NCBI GenBank assembly: GCA_019677205.1
Contig: JAAMXY010002285.1
Span: 1 to 13,560 of the forward strand
Direction: 5' to 3'
DNA length: 13,560 nucleotides
DNA from: Pinguiococcus pyrenoidosus
Taxonomy: Eukaryota; Sar; Pinguiophyceae; Pinguiochrysidales; Pinguiochrysidaceae
Made by a program: the position numbers and the translations under genes. The notes under the pieces were generated by a model. The model saw only the letters and a program-made list of their open reading frames with translations, had not been told where the DNA came from and searched no databases. Of the stretch, positions 7,090 through 13,560 are shown piece after piece; within the stretch, counting starts at the first letter, position 1; each line of letters starts with the position of its first letter.

Positions 7090-8693
7090 ATGCATTCTCT
7101 TCTGTGCCTGGTGCTGCTGCTGCTGGCCTCGGGCTTTGGCCGCAGTCTCCGCCCTCAGAACCTGCGCAATCTGGACGCCACGTTCCACAACTACCGCAGC
7201 GTGTTCCGCCCGCAGAGCAACCCGGTGGCGAACCCCAAAACGGACGCGTCGCCCGCGGACGCCACGAAGAACGCCAACAGCGGCGGCGGCAGCGGCAGTA
7301 GCAAGAACCGCGACACGCAGGCGTGGATGCTGAAGAACATGCACAGCATTCCGCTTCTGAACCCCGCCGAGGAGGCCATCCTGGGCACGCGCATCCAGCG
7401 CATGCTGCGCATCGAGGAGGCCAAGCCGCCGCAGGAGCACTTCTCCGTGGACGCCTGGGCCGCCGAGGCCAACTGCACGGTGGCCGAGCTGCAAGAGCAG
7501 CTGCAACTGGGCCAGGAGGCCAAGAAGGAACTGGTGCGGAGGAATATGCGCCTGGTCGTGGCCGTGGCCAGGCGGTACCAGAACCTCGGCGTGGCGCTGC
7601 CGGATCTCATCCAGGAGGGCAGCTTCGGACTGATCAAAGCTGCGGAGAGATACGACCCTTGGAGAGGTTTCAGGTATGCACTGCGAAGGAGAGAGGCGCC
7701 GAGGAAGGCTGCAACCTCTCGCGAGAGTGGATGGCGGGCACAAGAAGCTGGAAGGACGAGCGAAAGGACTCATGTGCCGCCCCGATCTCCCTTGGTTGCA
7801 GGTTCGCCACGTATGCCAGCTGGTGGATTCAACAGACCGTCACCCGCGCCGTGGCGGCCCAGTCGCGCATGATCCGCCTCCCCATGCACGTGCACAACCT
7901 GCTCAACAAGGTGCGGCGGATCCGGCGAGCGCTGCGCGCGGAGACCGGCCAGGAGCCGAGTGAAGAGCAGCTCGCAGAGATTTTAGACATGCCGAGCCAC
8001 CGGCTTCGCACGGTGCTGCGCGCGTCCAAGGCTGCGCAGGTCGTGGTCACCAGAGAGCCGCTGCTCGGCTGCGAGTCCAACCTGGGCGAGGCGAGCGATG
8101 CGGCGCCGGAGGACGTGCACTACGAGTCGCGGAGAAAGCAGCAGGTCCTGCAGCTGCTCAACGGGCTGGGGGAGACGGAGGCGCACTACATCGCCCTTCG
8201 CTACGGCCTGCTCGACGGCTTGTCGCGAAGTCCCACGCAGATCGCCAAGGGACTCGGCACCGAGCGCGAGCAAGTCAACGCCGTCCTGGCAAAGGCCATG
8301 AAGAAGCTGCGGCAGCCGCAGGCCATCCAGGAGATCAGCAGCATCTACCTCGGCGCGCAGAGCAACTTTGCTCGGAAAGTGCCGGAGTACACGGATGGCG
8401 TGTCCATGGAACGGGAGATCGAGGAGGCCAAGAGCCAAGCGCAAATCTACGGCGTCCGGCAGCGCGACAAGTCCTTGTTCATGCCCCGGAGGAGAGGGCG
8501 GAAGCGACGCGAGGAGCGGGAGCAGGCCGTCGAGGTCTCGTCCTTGCATATGGATAGCGACCTGTCGATCCCCGGCAACGTCAAGGCCAGGGAGCTCGGC
8601 ATTAGAATATCGGATTGGCAGATGATCGAAGGAATTGACGCGTTGGCAGCGCTCACCACGGAGGACGCATTTTTGAAGAAGCCAACGCACTAG
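7090..8693 (+). CDS. Nuclear-encoded plastid sigma-70 factor, two exons, 491 aa
   Basis: Exons are 7090-7673 and 7802-8693. The join restores region 2.3-2.4 (GFR|FATYASWWIQQTVTR, residues 193-209). The ATG at 7090 is the first in frame and opens a hydrophobic signal (LLCLVLLLLA). ASGF follows, resembling the ASAFAP plastid-import motif of algae with complex plastids, then a basic stretch. Region 1.2 lies near residues 74-110, region 2 at 144-215, region 3 at about 229-275 and region 4 at 305-366. Sigma factors direct the bacterial-type plastid RNA polymerase to promoters. The recognition helix (GTEREQVNAVLAKAMKK, about 347-363) keeps the Arg-Glu pair of E. coli R584/E585 but has Asn and Ala at R588/Q589. 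A 125-residue tail with PRRRGRKRR follows region 4, unusual because most sigmas end soon after it. The family is certain; plastid location is inferred from the presequence. Confidence 0.93.
7674..7801 (+). other. Sigma-factor intron, 128 nt
   Basis: The intron begins GTATGC after TTTCAG and ends in a pyrimidine stretch plus TTGGTTGCAG. It falls inside the conserved -10 recognition segment, so its removal is required for a working region 2. The length is not a multiple of three, so retention shifts the frame. It carries the 12-bp palindrome CTCTCGCGAGAG at 7716-7727. Confidence 0.9.
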
Positions 8694-8998
8694 GGTCGCA
8701 TAGCGTACCGCATCGAAGCATTCTACTTTGGCAGCCAGAATGGATTGTGGCACGTTGGCAAGCAAAGAGAAAATTGTGATGGAGTCATGTGATGTGAATG
8801 CAAAATAACATTGGTCGGTTTTGTGCGCAGGCACTGCACAGCTGTAAGAATGATCGCGTCTTTTCAACGCACGCAACGCTCTTCTTAGACGGCCTCCCAT
8901 AATGATCGCCGTAGCCGGCGTTCTGCACTCTTTGCGCCTCATATCACTCGCCCTACTGGTGAGATGAGACGGAGCCCCAAGGTTTTCAGTTTCACACT
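8694..8998. other. Convergent 3' intergenic region
   Basis: About 305 nt lie between the TAG of the sigma factor and the TAA of the aminotransferase, which is read on the opposite strand. Both 3' UTRs must fit here, so they may overlap. No canonical AATAAA stands out. A TGTAA sits near 8843, used as a polyadenylation signal in green algae but not diagnostic here. I see no gene. Confidence 0.6.
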
Positions 8999-11181
8999 TT
9001 ATGGAAGAGGCGAGATCCTCTTGCTCTTGCCGAACTTTTCGAAGCGCTGCAAGGCGACCTACGACATCCAAGTTATTTTTTCCCCGCAGCATTAGCATGG
9101 GGAAGGATGAGACAGAGGGCTATGTCAGCGCACTAGACTTTCTCTGTTTTCTTGAGGACAGCTCGGGAGGGCCCAATTACCTCGAATCCCGCATCATTTG
9201 TTGCTGTGAACACACAGCGGAAGAAGCCCGGCGTCTCTGTCCTCATCGACGCTCCTTCATTGAAAAAAAACCGACAAAGCAAAGCAGATGGTGAGCCTCT
9301 CTTCTTCCATACAGGCCTTCCGCAAGCCTTCCGCAAGCCTTCCGCAAGCCTTCCGCAGCTTCGCTTGCAGAATCTTCGCCACAAGACGAGGCAATCAGTA
9401 TGGTGTCTTACCAGGCGTCAGCAGCAACCCAAACTCGTGCATCAAGCGGAGGTACATCTGCCTTTCGGCTTCGGCATCGGCCACCGAGAAGCTCGTTGAC
9501 TCGATGCCCATGGCGCGTTCCATCGCCGAGCGCAGCTCCCCGGCTCCACTCGCTGCCTGGCTCTTGCCCGACTGCGGACTCCTTGCTGGGGCAGTCGGTC
9601 CTACGTCAAAATCCATCCACTCCCTCAAGTCGAGCCAGAGGAAAAGGCCCGCGCTGGCTGGCAAGTACGGGATGCCCACGTCGTCCAGGACGCGAGTAAG
9701 TCTCTCGTAGCGCTCCAGCGTCCGGCGTCGGTTCTCCTCCTCGAAGCGCCGCACCCAGCTATTCGGATTCGCGCCGTCCTCCAGCATCTCCATGACGGCC
9801 TTCTGAACTGTGCTCCCTTCGGACCCGCAAACAAAGCCGGTAAGGCCATCCGCGGACAAGTCTTTCTCGGCTGCAACGCGCCTTTGAGCTCACCTACGCT
9901 GCACAGATCGTTCAGCTTAATCAGAGGAGTCTTGATGTGCTCGTTCTCGGTGTACAGGGCCCCAAAGCGCAGGCCACTGAGGCAAAAGTCCTTCGACAGG
10001 CTCCAAACGAGGTGGATGCGCTCGCCAAGGTTGCCCTTCATTCGCATCGCGACCTTCCCAACCCCGTGGAACTCTGGCTCGAGGAATTGAGACCCGCCAT
10101 AGATCTCATCGGAGATGAGGTGCAAATCCTTCTTGCTCTGGCACCAGTCGATGATCTGCTCGAGCACCTTTTCGGGATAGTTGATGCCCAGCGGATTGTT
10201 GGGCGAGCTTAGCAAAAGGACGCGCGGCTTCACGCCGCCGTCCATCGCTCGCCGGTAGCTGTCCTCTAAGATCTCCGGGGTGGGGTAGTAGATGCGGGGG
10301 TCGAGGCGATTGCTGCCATTCGGCTCCTGCATCAGCTCGGCCGCCACGCCGTCCTTCCCAAGGCCCACTGGCAGGATGACCATATTTGCCCGGGCGCAGA
10401 GATCGAACTCGAAGGCAGCATAGTATGGCCGGGGAATCAGCACTCCTTCTCCGGCCTCTCCTGTGGCGTTTGCAGAAACATGCCCTATGAGTCGCTCGAT
10501 TCCCGGCGTCTCGCTCGAAACTGCAGCCCTTCCGCGAAGTCTCGCCGACGTACCAAGGGCGAACATGAGATTCTCCAGCACTGCGTTGCACCCGGCGCCT
10601 ATGACCAAGCCATCGGGGTCCAGCTGATACTCATCTGTTTTTCCAGACAGGGTTTTGGCGAAACGATCAGTCTTGTGAGCGCAGAAAATCCGGCGAATCG
10701 CTACCAAAGGCCAAAAACCAGTGATTTTCCACTTCAAAAAGGGCGATTTACCCGCACCTACCCTGACATAGAACGCGACTCAGGTGCTGTCCAAGCACTC
10801 TCCGACAGTCTTCCCTCCCTTGCGTCGGCTGGTAGTAGATGAGGTCGTCTGTCGCGTCATTCTGCCGCAAACACCGCAATTTCTCCACCAAAAAATCCGC
10901 CATTAAATGGTTCTCCGCAATACTAAGCTGCAGCACGCCGTCCGGGTTGTCCGCGCTGTAGATAGTGACATTCCGCGCGTCGCTCAAGTATGTGGGCAGC
11001 AGCGCCGGCGCACGTTGTCCCCTTGAAAGCGCCGCAGGTTCCACGCTTGAGCTTAAGCTGCCATACGTTAGCGGAGTTGTGGCAACGATGGACGTTCGAA
11101 CCTGGCAGAGGCCGCGAGTCCGCGCGCTTCCACGTGCTTCCGCATCGAGAACAGAGTGACTGCGCGAAGAGAGCGCCTCAT
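8999..11181 (-). CDS. ACC-synthase-like PLP aminotransferase, seven exons, about 520 aa
   Basis: Exons, minus strand: 11181-11102 (tentative), 11057-10762, 10634-10554, 10460-9894, 9816-9412, 9254-9181, 9058-8999 (TAA 8999-9001). All splice sites are GT-AG and the joins rebuild the fold type I / ACC-synthase pattern. Landmarks: NPDGVLQLSIAEN (64-76), YYQPTQGRED (101-110), VIGAGCNAVLENL (136-148), PYYAAFEFDL (164-173), SPNNPLG (238-244), SDEIYGG (269-275), SLSKD with PLP-binding Lys309, GLRFG, PGFFRCVF with carboxylate-binding Arg489, and EVALQRFEKF in the last exon. Relatives include plant ACC synthases (S-adenosylmethionine to ACC), animal ACCS and ordinary aminotransferases, so the substrate is open. 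No partner gene is adjacent. The catalytic core is firm. The 5' exon is uncertain because the conserved frame has no ATG before a stop at 11246-11248; the proposed exon looks like a basic presequence. A Ser/Ala-rich insert follows DLREWM. Confidence 0.87.
9255..9411 (-). other. Aminotransferase intron, 157 nt, containing a minisatellite
   Basis: The donor GTAAG splits the Gly codon of LLTPG, and the acceptor ends a T-rich run followed by CAATGAAG. Joining gives LLTPGASMRTETPGFFR, the expected C-terminal motif. The intron holds a tandem 11-bp repeat at 9316-9357. Confidence 0.85.
9316..9357. repeat. 11-bp minisatellite (CCTTCCGCAAG), about 3.8 copies
   Basis: Three exact copies start at 9316, 9327 and 9338, and a partial fourth (CCTTCCGCA) starts at 9349. 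On the gene's sense strand the unit reads CTTGCGGAAGG. It lies inside an aminotransferase intron. Copies are identical, which suggests recent slippage; copy number may vary between strains. Confidence 0.9.
10461..10553 (-). other. Aminotransferase intron, 93 nt, frame-preserving
   Basis: The donor GTACGT follows GCCCTTG and the acceptor is CGCCACAG before GAGAGG. Splicing yields FALGEAGEGVLIPRPYY, matching the ungapped family pattern. The 93 nt read as 31 codons with no stop, so an unspliced transcript would still encode a full protein with a 31-residue insert before the PYY motif. Confidence 0.75.
10635..10761 (-). other. Aminotransferase intron, 127 nt, with an alternative acceptor
   Basis: The donor is GTAGGT after TGTCAGG. 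The preferred acceptor is GGAAAAACAG just before 10634, giving VLCQDEYQLDPDG, which aligns without gap to the family. A second acceptor, TTTGGTAG just before 10700, is also in phase and would add 22 residues. The first is preferred from homology only. Confidence 0.65.
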
Positions 11182-11502
11182 GAGCGCATTCAAATGGGAA
11201 AAGGGCGCGAAGTACGGCGGCCGACGTGCTCTCTTCGAATTCGTTTTAAAGACATATTTTGATTCATTTCAATTATAAACATTAGTATCATTTGACAAAA
11301 CTCAAAGTTGAAGTGATCAATAGAAATATTGAAAATATTTCAAAAATATTTCAAATATACCATTACCCAACCTGTAGAATGAATGTGGTAAGACGTCATC
11401 GAAGCGAAGAGACGACAGTTGCGAGGACAAATTGGCGGGAAAACTTCGTGGGACTCTCAACGCCACAGGATCTCTCTGCGCCTCTGGGCCGCGTCCGCAG
11501 CC
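11182..11502. promoter_or_regulatory. Divergent AT-rich promoter region, aminotransferase and nucleotidase
   Basis: About 320 nt separate two genes reading outwards. The core from about 11245 to 11385 is strongly AT-rich and holds the tandem 11-mer at 11332-11353 and the inverted repeat GAAATATT / AATATTTC (11323-11341). GTTTATAATTG on the minus strand (11271-11280) is a possible TATA-like element for the aminotransferase. Upstream ATGs at 11379 and 11383 precede the nucleotidase start out of frame. The 5' ends of both transcripts are unknown. Confidence 0.55.
11332..11353 (+). repeat. Two perfect tandem 11-bp units AAAATATTTCA
   Basis: AAAATATTTCA occurs at 11332-11342 and again at 11343-11353. 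Together with GAAATATT at 11323-11330 it also forms an 8-bp inverted repeat with a 3-nt loop. It lies in the AT-rich core between divergent genes. Confidence 0.65.
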
Positions 11503-12957
11503 ATGCGGCGCCCATATCCGCATCCTGGCATCACGGTAGTCCGGAGCCCTCCGGAGAGCGCGCCAGAGACGTCCAAGACGCCGGTGTCGCGCTGGTGTCG
11601 CGCATTCCGGCGACGGAATCCGCGCCACAGGCTTCTCTGGGGCCTCAGCGCCGCCGCCCTGGTGGTAGTGCTGGTCGTAGGCTTATGGTGGTGGGGCAGT
11701 GGCGTTTCTGGGAGTTTTCGCGCGTCTGCGGCGATTGGAGAGGGAGATCACCTTGCGAGAAGTACAGTTCCGCGGCTTCGGGGCGTCACCGATGGGCCGG
11801 ACACCTTCCATTTCTATCTTATAACGGACCTAGATAAGGAGAGTCACGTGGAGGGTGAAGAGCGGTATCAGGTGAGTTGAGAAACGTCTCAAATGGCGGC
11901 GTCTTGCCGAAACTTTCCATGGTTTTCTCGTTCTTCTTGGGGGTCTCCAACGATGTTGCAAGCATTTTGAGACGGAGATGGGTGAAAAAGTGCTGACGAG
12001 GTCCTGGTTACACCTCTCTTGTAGGCGTGGTTGCAGGAAGGGACACTCCGGCGTCGCCCCGATGGCAGCTTTGAGGTAAGTTCCCCGCAAGTGCGAAGCC
12101 CTGTGCCTTTCCGATGGGTTGGGCCTCAAGAGACGTGATTCCTTGCGACGACCCAGGTACATTTTGGGCAGCTCGAGCCCCTCGTGACTAGCCTGAATGA
12201 GCGAGGCCGCGGCTTCGAACTCAGCGAGCTAGTGCAGTACGATGGGAAGCTGTTCACCGCGGATGATCGTAGCGGAATCATCTTCGAGCTGCTGCGCGTG
12301 CAGGACAAGTGGCAGGCCATTCCGCGCGCGATCGCCATGGAGGGCAGCGGCGTCACAACCAAAGGACTCAAGATCGAGTGGGGAACGGTCAAGGACGGCA
12401 TCTTGTGGTGGGGATCGATTGGCAAGGAGTTCCTACGGCCGGGACAGACCTTGGAGGAGGCGGACAAGTCTCTCCTGTGGGTCGCCACGATGGATCAGCA
12501 CCTCAGCGTGCACCACCTCAACTGGGCCCATTTCTACCAGCGTCTACGAGAGGCCACGGGAACAACTCATCCGGGCTATCTCGTGCACGAGGCGGTATGC
12601 TGGTCGGATGTGCACCAGAAGTGGGTCTTCCTACCACGGCGCCTGAGCTTCGAAGCCTACGACGAGGTGCTCGACGAGACGCGCGGCTCTGACGTGATGA
12701 TTATGGCTTCGGAGTTTTTTGAGGACATCGAGTCACGACATGTGGGTCCGGCGGTGGTGTCTACGCACGGCTTTAGTAGCTTCAAGTTTCTTCCCAATAG
12801 TCAGGATCGTGTGATTGTGGCCGTGAAGAGCGAGGAGAATAGTGCGCTTGGGACGCAGAGCAGCTACCTCACCGTGTTCCAGATAGACGGCAAGGTGCTC
12901 ATGGAAGAGGTGCGAATCCCCCATGCCTTCAAGTTCGAAGGCGTGGAGTTTTTCTGA
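11503..12957 (+). CDS. CANT1-type calcium-activated nucleotidase (apyrase), three exons, 406 aa
   Basis: Exons are 11503-11871, 12025-12075 and 12157-12957 (TGA). The ATG at 11503 opens a basic cytosolic tail of about 43 residues, then a single membrane anchor at 44-66 (LLWGLSAAALVVVLVVGLWW), giving a type II topology as in human CANT1, whose length (about 400 aa) is nearly the same. Conserved motifs follow in order: ITDLDKES (107-114), GRGFELSELV, KLFTADDRSGIIFE, KIEW (212-215), HEAVCWSD (284-291), WVFLPRRLS, STHGFSSFKFLP (342-353), and FEGVEFF at the end. The family hydrolyses nucleoside diphosphates such as UDP and GDP in a calcium-dependent way in the ER and Golgi lumen, supporting glycosylation by removing product from sugar transfer. 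The 51-nt middle exon encodes residues 124-140 and keeps alignment with homologues. Location and preferred substrate are inferred from the family. Confidence 0.95.
11872..12024 (+). other. Nucleotidase intron 1, 153 nt
   Basis: The donor GTGAGT follows TATCAG and the acceptor is CACCTCTCTTGTAG. A second AG 12 nt into the exon (TTGCAG before GAAGGG) could serve as an in-frame acceptor and would drop four residues (AWLQ); homology favours the first. Confidence 0.88.
12076..12156 (+). other. Nucleotidase intron 2, 81 nt
   Basis: The donor GTAAGT follows TTTGAG and the acceptor ends CGACGACCCAG. The join gives FEVHFGQLEP. It separates a 51-nt exon from the long last exon. Confidence 0.88.
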
Positions 12958-12995
12958 GATCCGCTCTCCGCTAGCAGTACTAGTATGGCGGGCAC

Positions 12996-13056
12996 AGAGA
13001 ATGAGAGAGAGATAGGGAGAGAGATAGCCAGGGAGAAGGAAAAGAAGAACAAAAGA
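12996..13056 (+). repeat. Polypurine (GA-rich) tract
   Basis: Only 6 of 61 bases are pyrimidines. GAGAGAGATAG occurs at 13005-13015 and again at 13017-13027, a 12-bp spacing. It starts about 40 nt after the nucleotidase stop, so it is probably in the 3' UTR or just beyond. Confidence 0.7.
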
Positions 13057-13116
13057 TATTTCGATATTGTAGATTTCCCGCATCCTGAGTCTGATCTTAA
13101 GACGGACAGTCGTCAG

Positions 13117-13152
13117 ATGCGCGTTTTCATCGCAATGCGCGTTTTCGTCGCG
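13117..13152 (+). repeat. 18-bp tandem duplication
   Basis: ATGCGCGTTTTCATCGCA is followed directly by ATGCGCGTTTTCGTCGCG, two differences. The unit is six codons long, so frames through it give hexapeptide repeats on both strands (MRVFIA/MRVFVA on plus). No gene is recognised around it. Confidence 0.75.
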
Positions 13153-13560
13153 AGAATCATTCAAGATGGGACAGATCCGAGCGACTGAGGCAGAAGCGGT
13201 GCTGACCTCGCGGCAGATTGAGGCCGACAGATGCGAAGGTGGGCCAGCGCACGAATCATGGATCGTCTGGAGTGTCTTCGGAAGATCAAGATATGACCAT
13301 ACGCGCCAGGATTGGCTGCTTACGCGTGCCAGCGGCCTTCAAGCGACACCATTGGCTTGGCGTGAAAGAGAAAAGCCTTCTGATTGCAGACTGGTGCTTG
13401 CTCCCTATATCCAATGCGCAACTTCTGCGGTCTTCCAGAAGCCCGATTCCGTCGGTCTTCTTGTCGTATCCTGCCATGGCACACGGTCCGCAAGCCACCT
13501 GCCTTAAATTCACCCAATGAGCATCGCCAGATCCACGGGCAGCGACAAGCAAGCACAACA

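Larger units (their letters stand above)
12958..13560. other. Region without recognisable gene
   Basis: The first part must contain the nucleotidase 3' UTR. It then holds a polypurine tract (12996-13056) and an 18-bp tandem duplication (13117-13152). Open frames exist on both strands, for example ATG at 13166 to 13507 on the plus strand (113 codons) and a minus-strand frame entering from the right edge and ending at 13286. Neither shows a motif I recognise and they overlap each other. The minus-strand frame could be the end of a gene lying further right. Confidence 0.5.

Noticed and set aside
6946-7773. 275-codon minus-strand frame over sigma exon 1
   Set aside because: Shadow of the sigma coding strand; no motif, and it crosses the intron.
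7090-8693. Bacterial origin of the window because of the sigma factor
   Set aside because: The sigma gene has a GT-AG intron in region 2 and a eukaryotic targeting presequence, and its neighbours are eukaryotic genes with introns.
7983-9098. 371-codon minus-strand frame opposite the sigma factor
   Set aside because: It is antisense to sigma regions 3-4, and its upstream part only overlaps the aminotransferase last exon and intron in a different frame.
9622-9860. A further intron in the Ser/Ala-rich insert of the aminotransferase after DLREWM
   Set aside because: A GTAGGA donor and several AGs exist in phase, but sites are weak and the insert reads cleanly, so it was left as coding.
13166-13507. 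113-codon plus-strand ORF with ATG near the right edge
   Set aside because: No motif recognised and overlapped by an equally long minus-strand frame; kept only as a remark on the region.

Overview
The window looks like nuclear DNA of a photosynthetic eukaryote. It holds four recognisable protein genes. Three have clean GT-AG introns of about 77 to 157 nt, and the fourth is a 5.7-kb reading frame without introns. Gene bodies are GC-rich and the two divergent intergenic regions are AT-rich. A bacterial-type sigma-70 factor with a secretory signal, followed by a basic presequence that starts with phenylalanine, points to a nuclear-encoded plastid sigma factor in an alga with a complex, red-lineage plastid (stramenopile, haptophyte or cryptophyte type). 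That assignment is inference. The other three genes are of eukaryotic type.

Layout from left to right. (1) 1-5731, minus strand: a DENND4/Crag-type Rab guanine-nucleotide exchange factor with a three-bladed MABP domain, tripartite DENN module, helical PPR-like region and C-terminal CxxC/CxxC module. It runs off the left edge. (2) 5732-7089: a divergent intergenic region with an AT-rich core, short repeats, a tRNA-like remnant and a 36-codon upstream ORF just before the next gene. (3) 7090-8693, plus strand: the plastid sigma factor, two exons, 491 aa, with a 125-residue C-terminal extension and an altered -35 recognition helix. (4) 8694-8998: a short convergent 3' region. (5) 8999-about 11181, minus strand: an ACC-synthase-like PLP enzyme, seven exons in the preferred model, about 520 aa, all PLP residues present. 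Its 5' exon is tentative. (6) 11182-11502: an AT-rich divergent promoter region. (7) 11503-12957, plus strand: a CANT1-type calcium-activated nucleotidase, type II membrane protein, three exons, 406 aa. (8) 12958-13560: no recognisable gene; a polypurine tract and an 18-bp tandem duplication.

The genes do not form a pathway. The DENND4-type protein (vesicle traffic) and the CANT1-type nucleotidase (Golgi/ER nucleotide diphosphate hydrolysis) both belong to the secretory system, the sigma factor to plastid transcription, and the aminotransferase to amino-acid metabolism. No mobile element, CRISPR array or wholly new system is visible. The most unusual items are the divergent sigma factor, the animal-type DENND4 architecture with an acidic insert in its MABP domain, and the splice options in the aminotransferase that preserve the reading frame.
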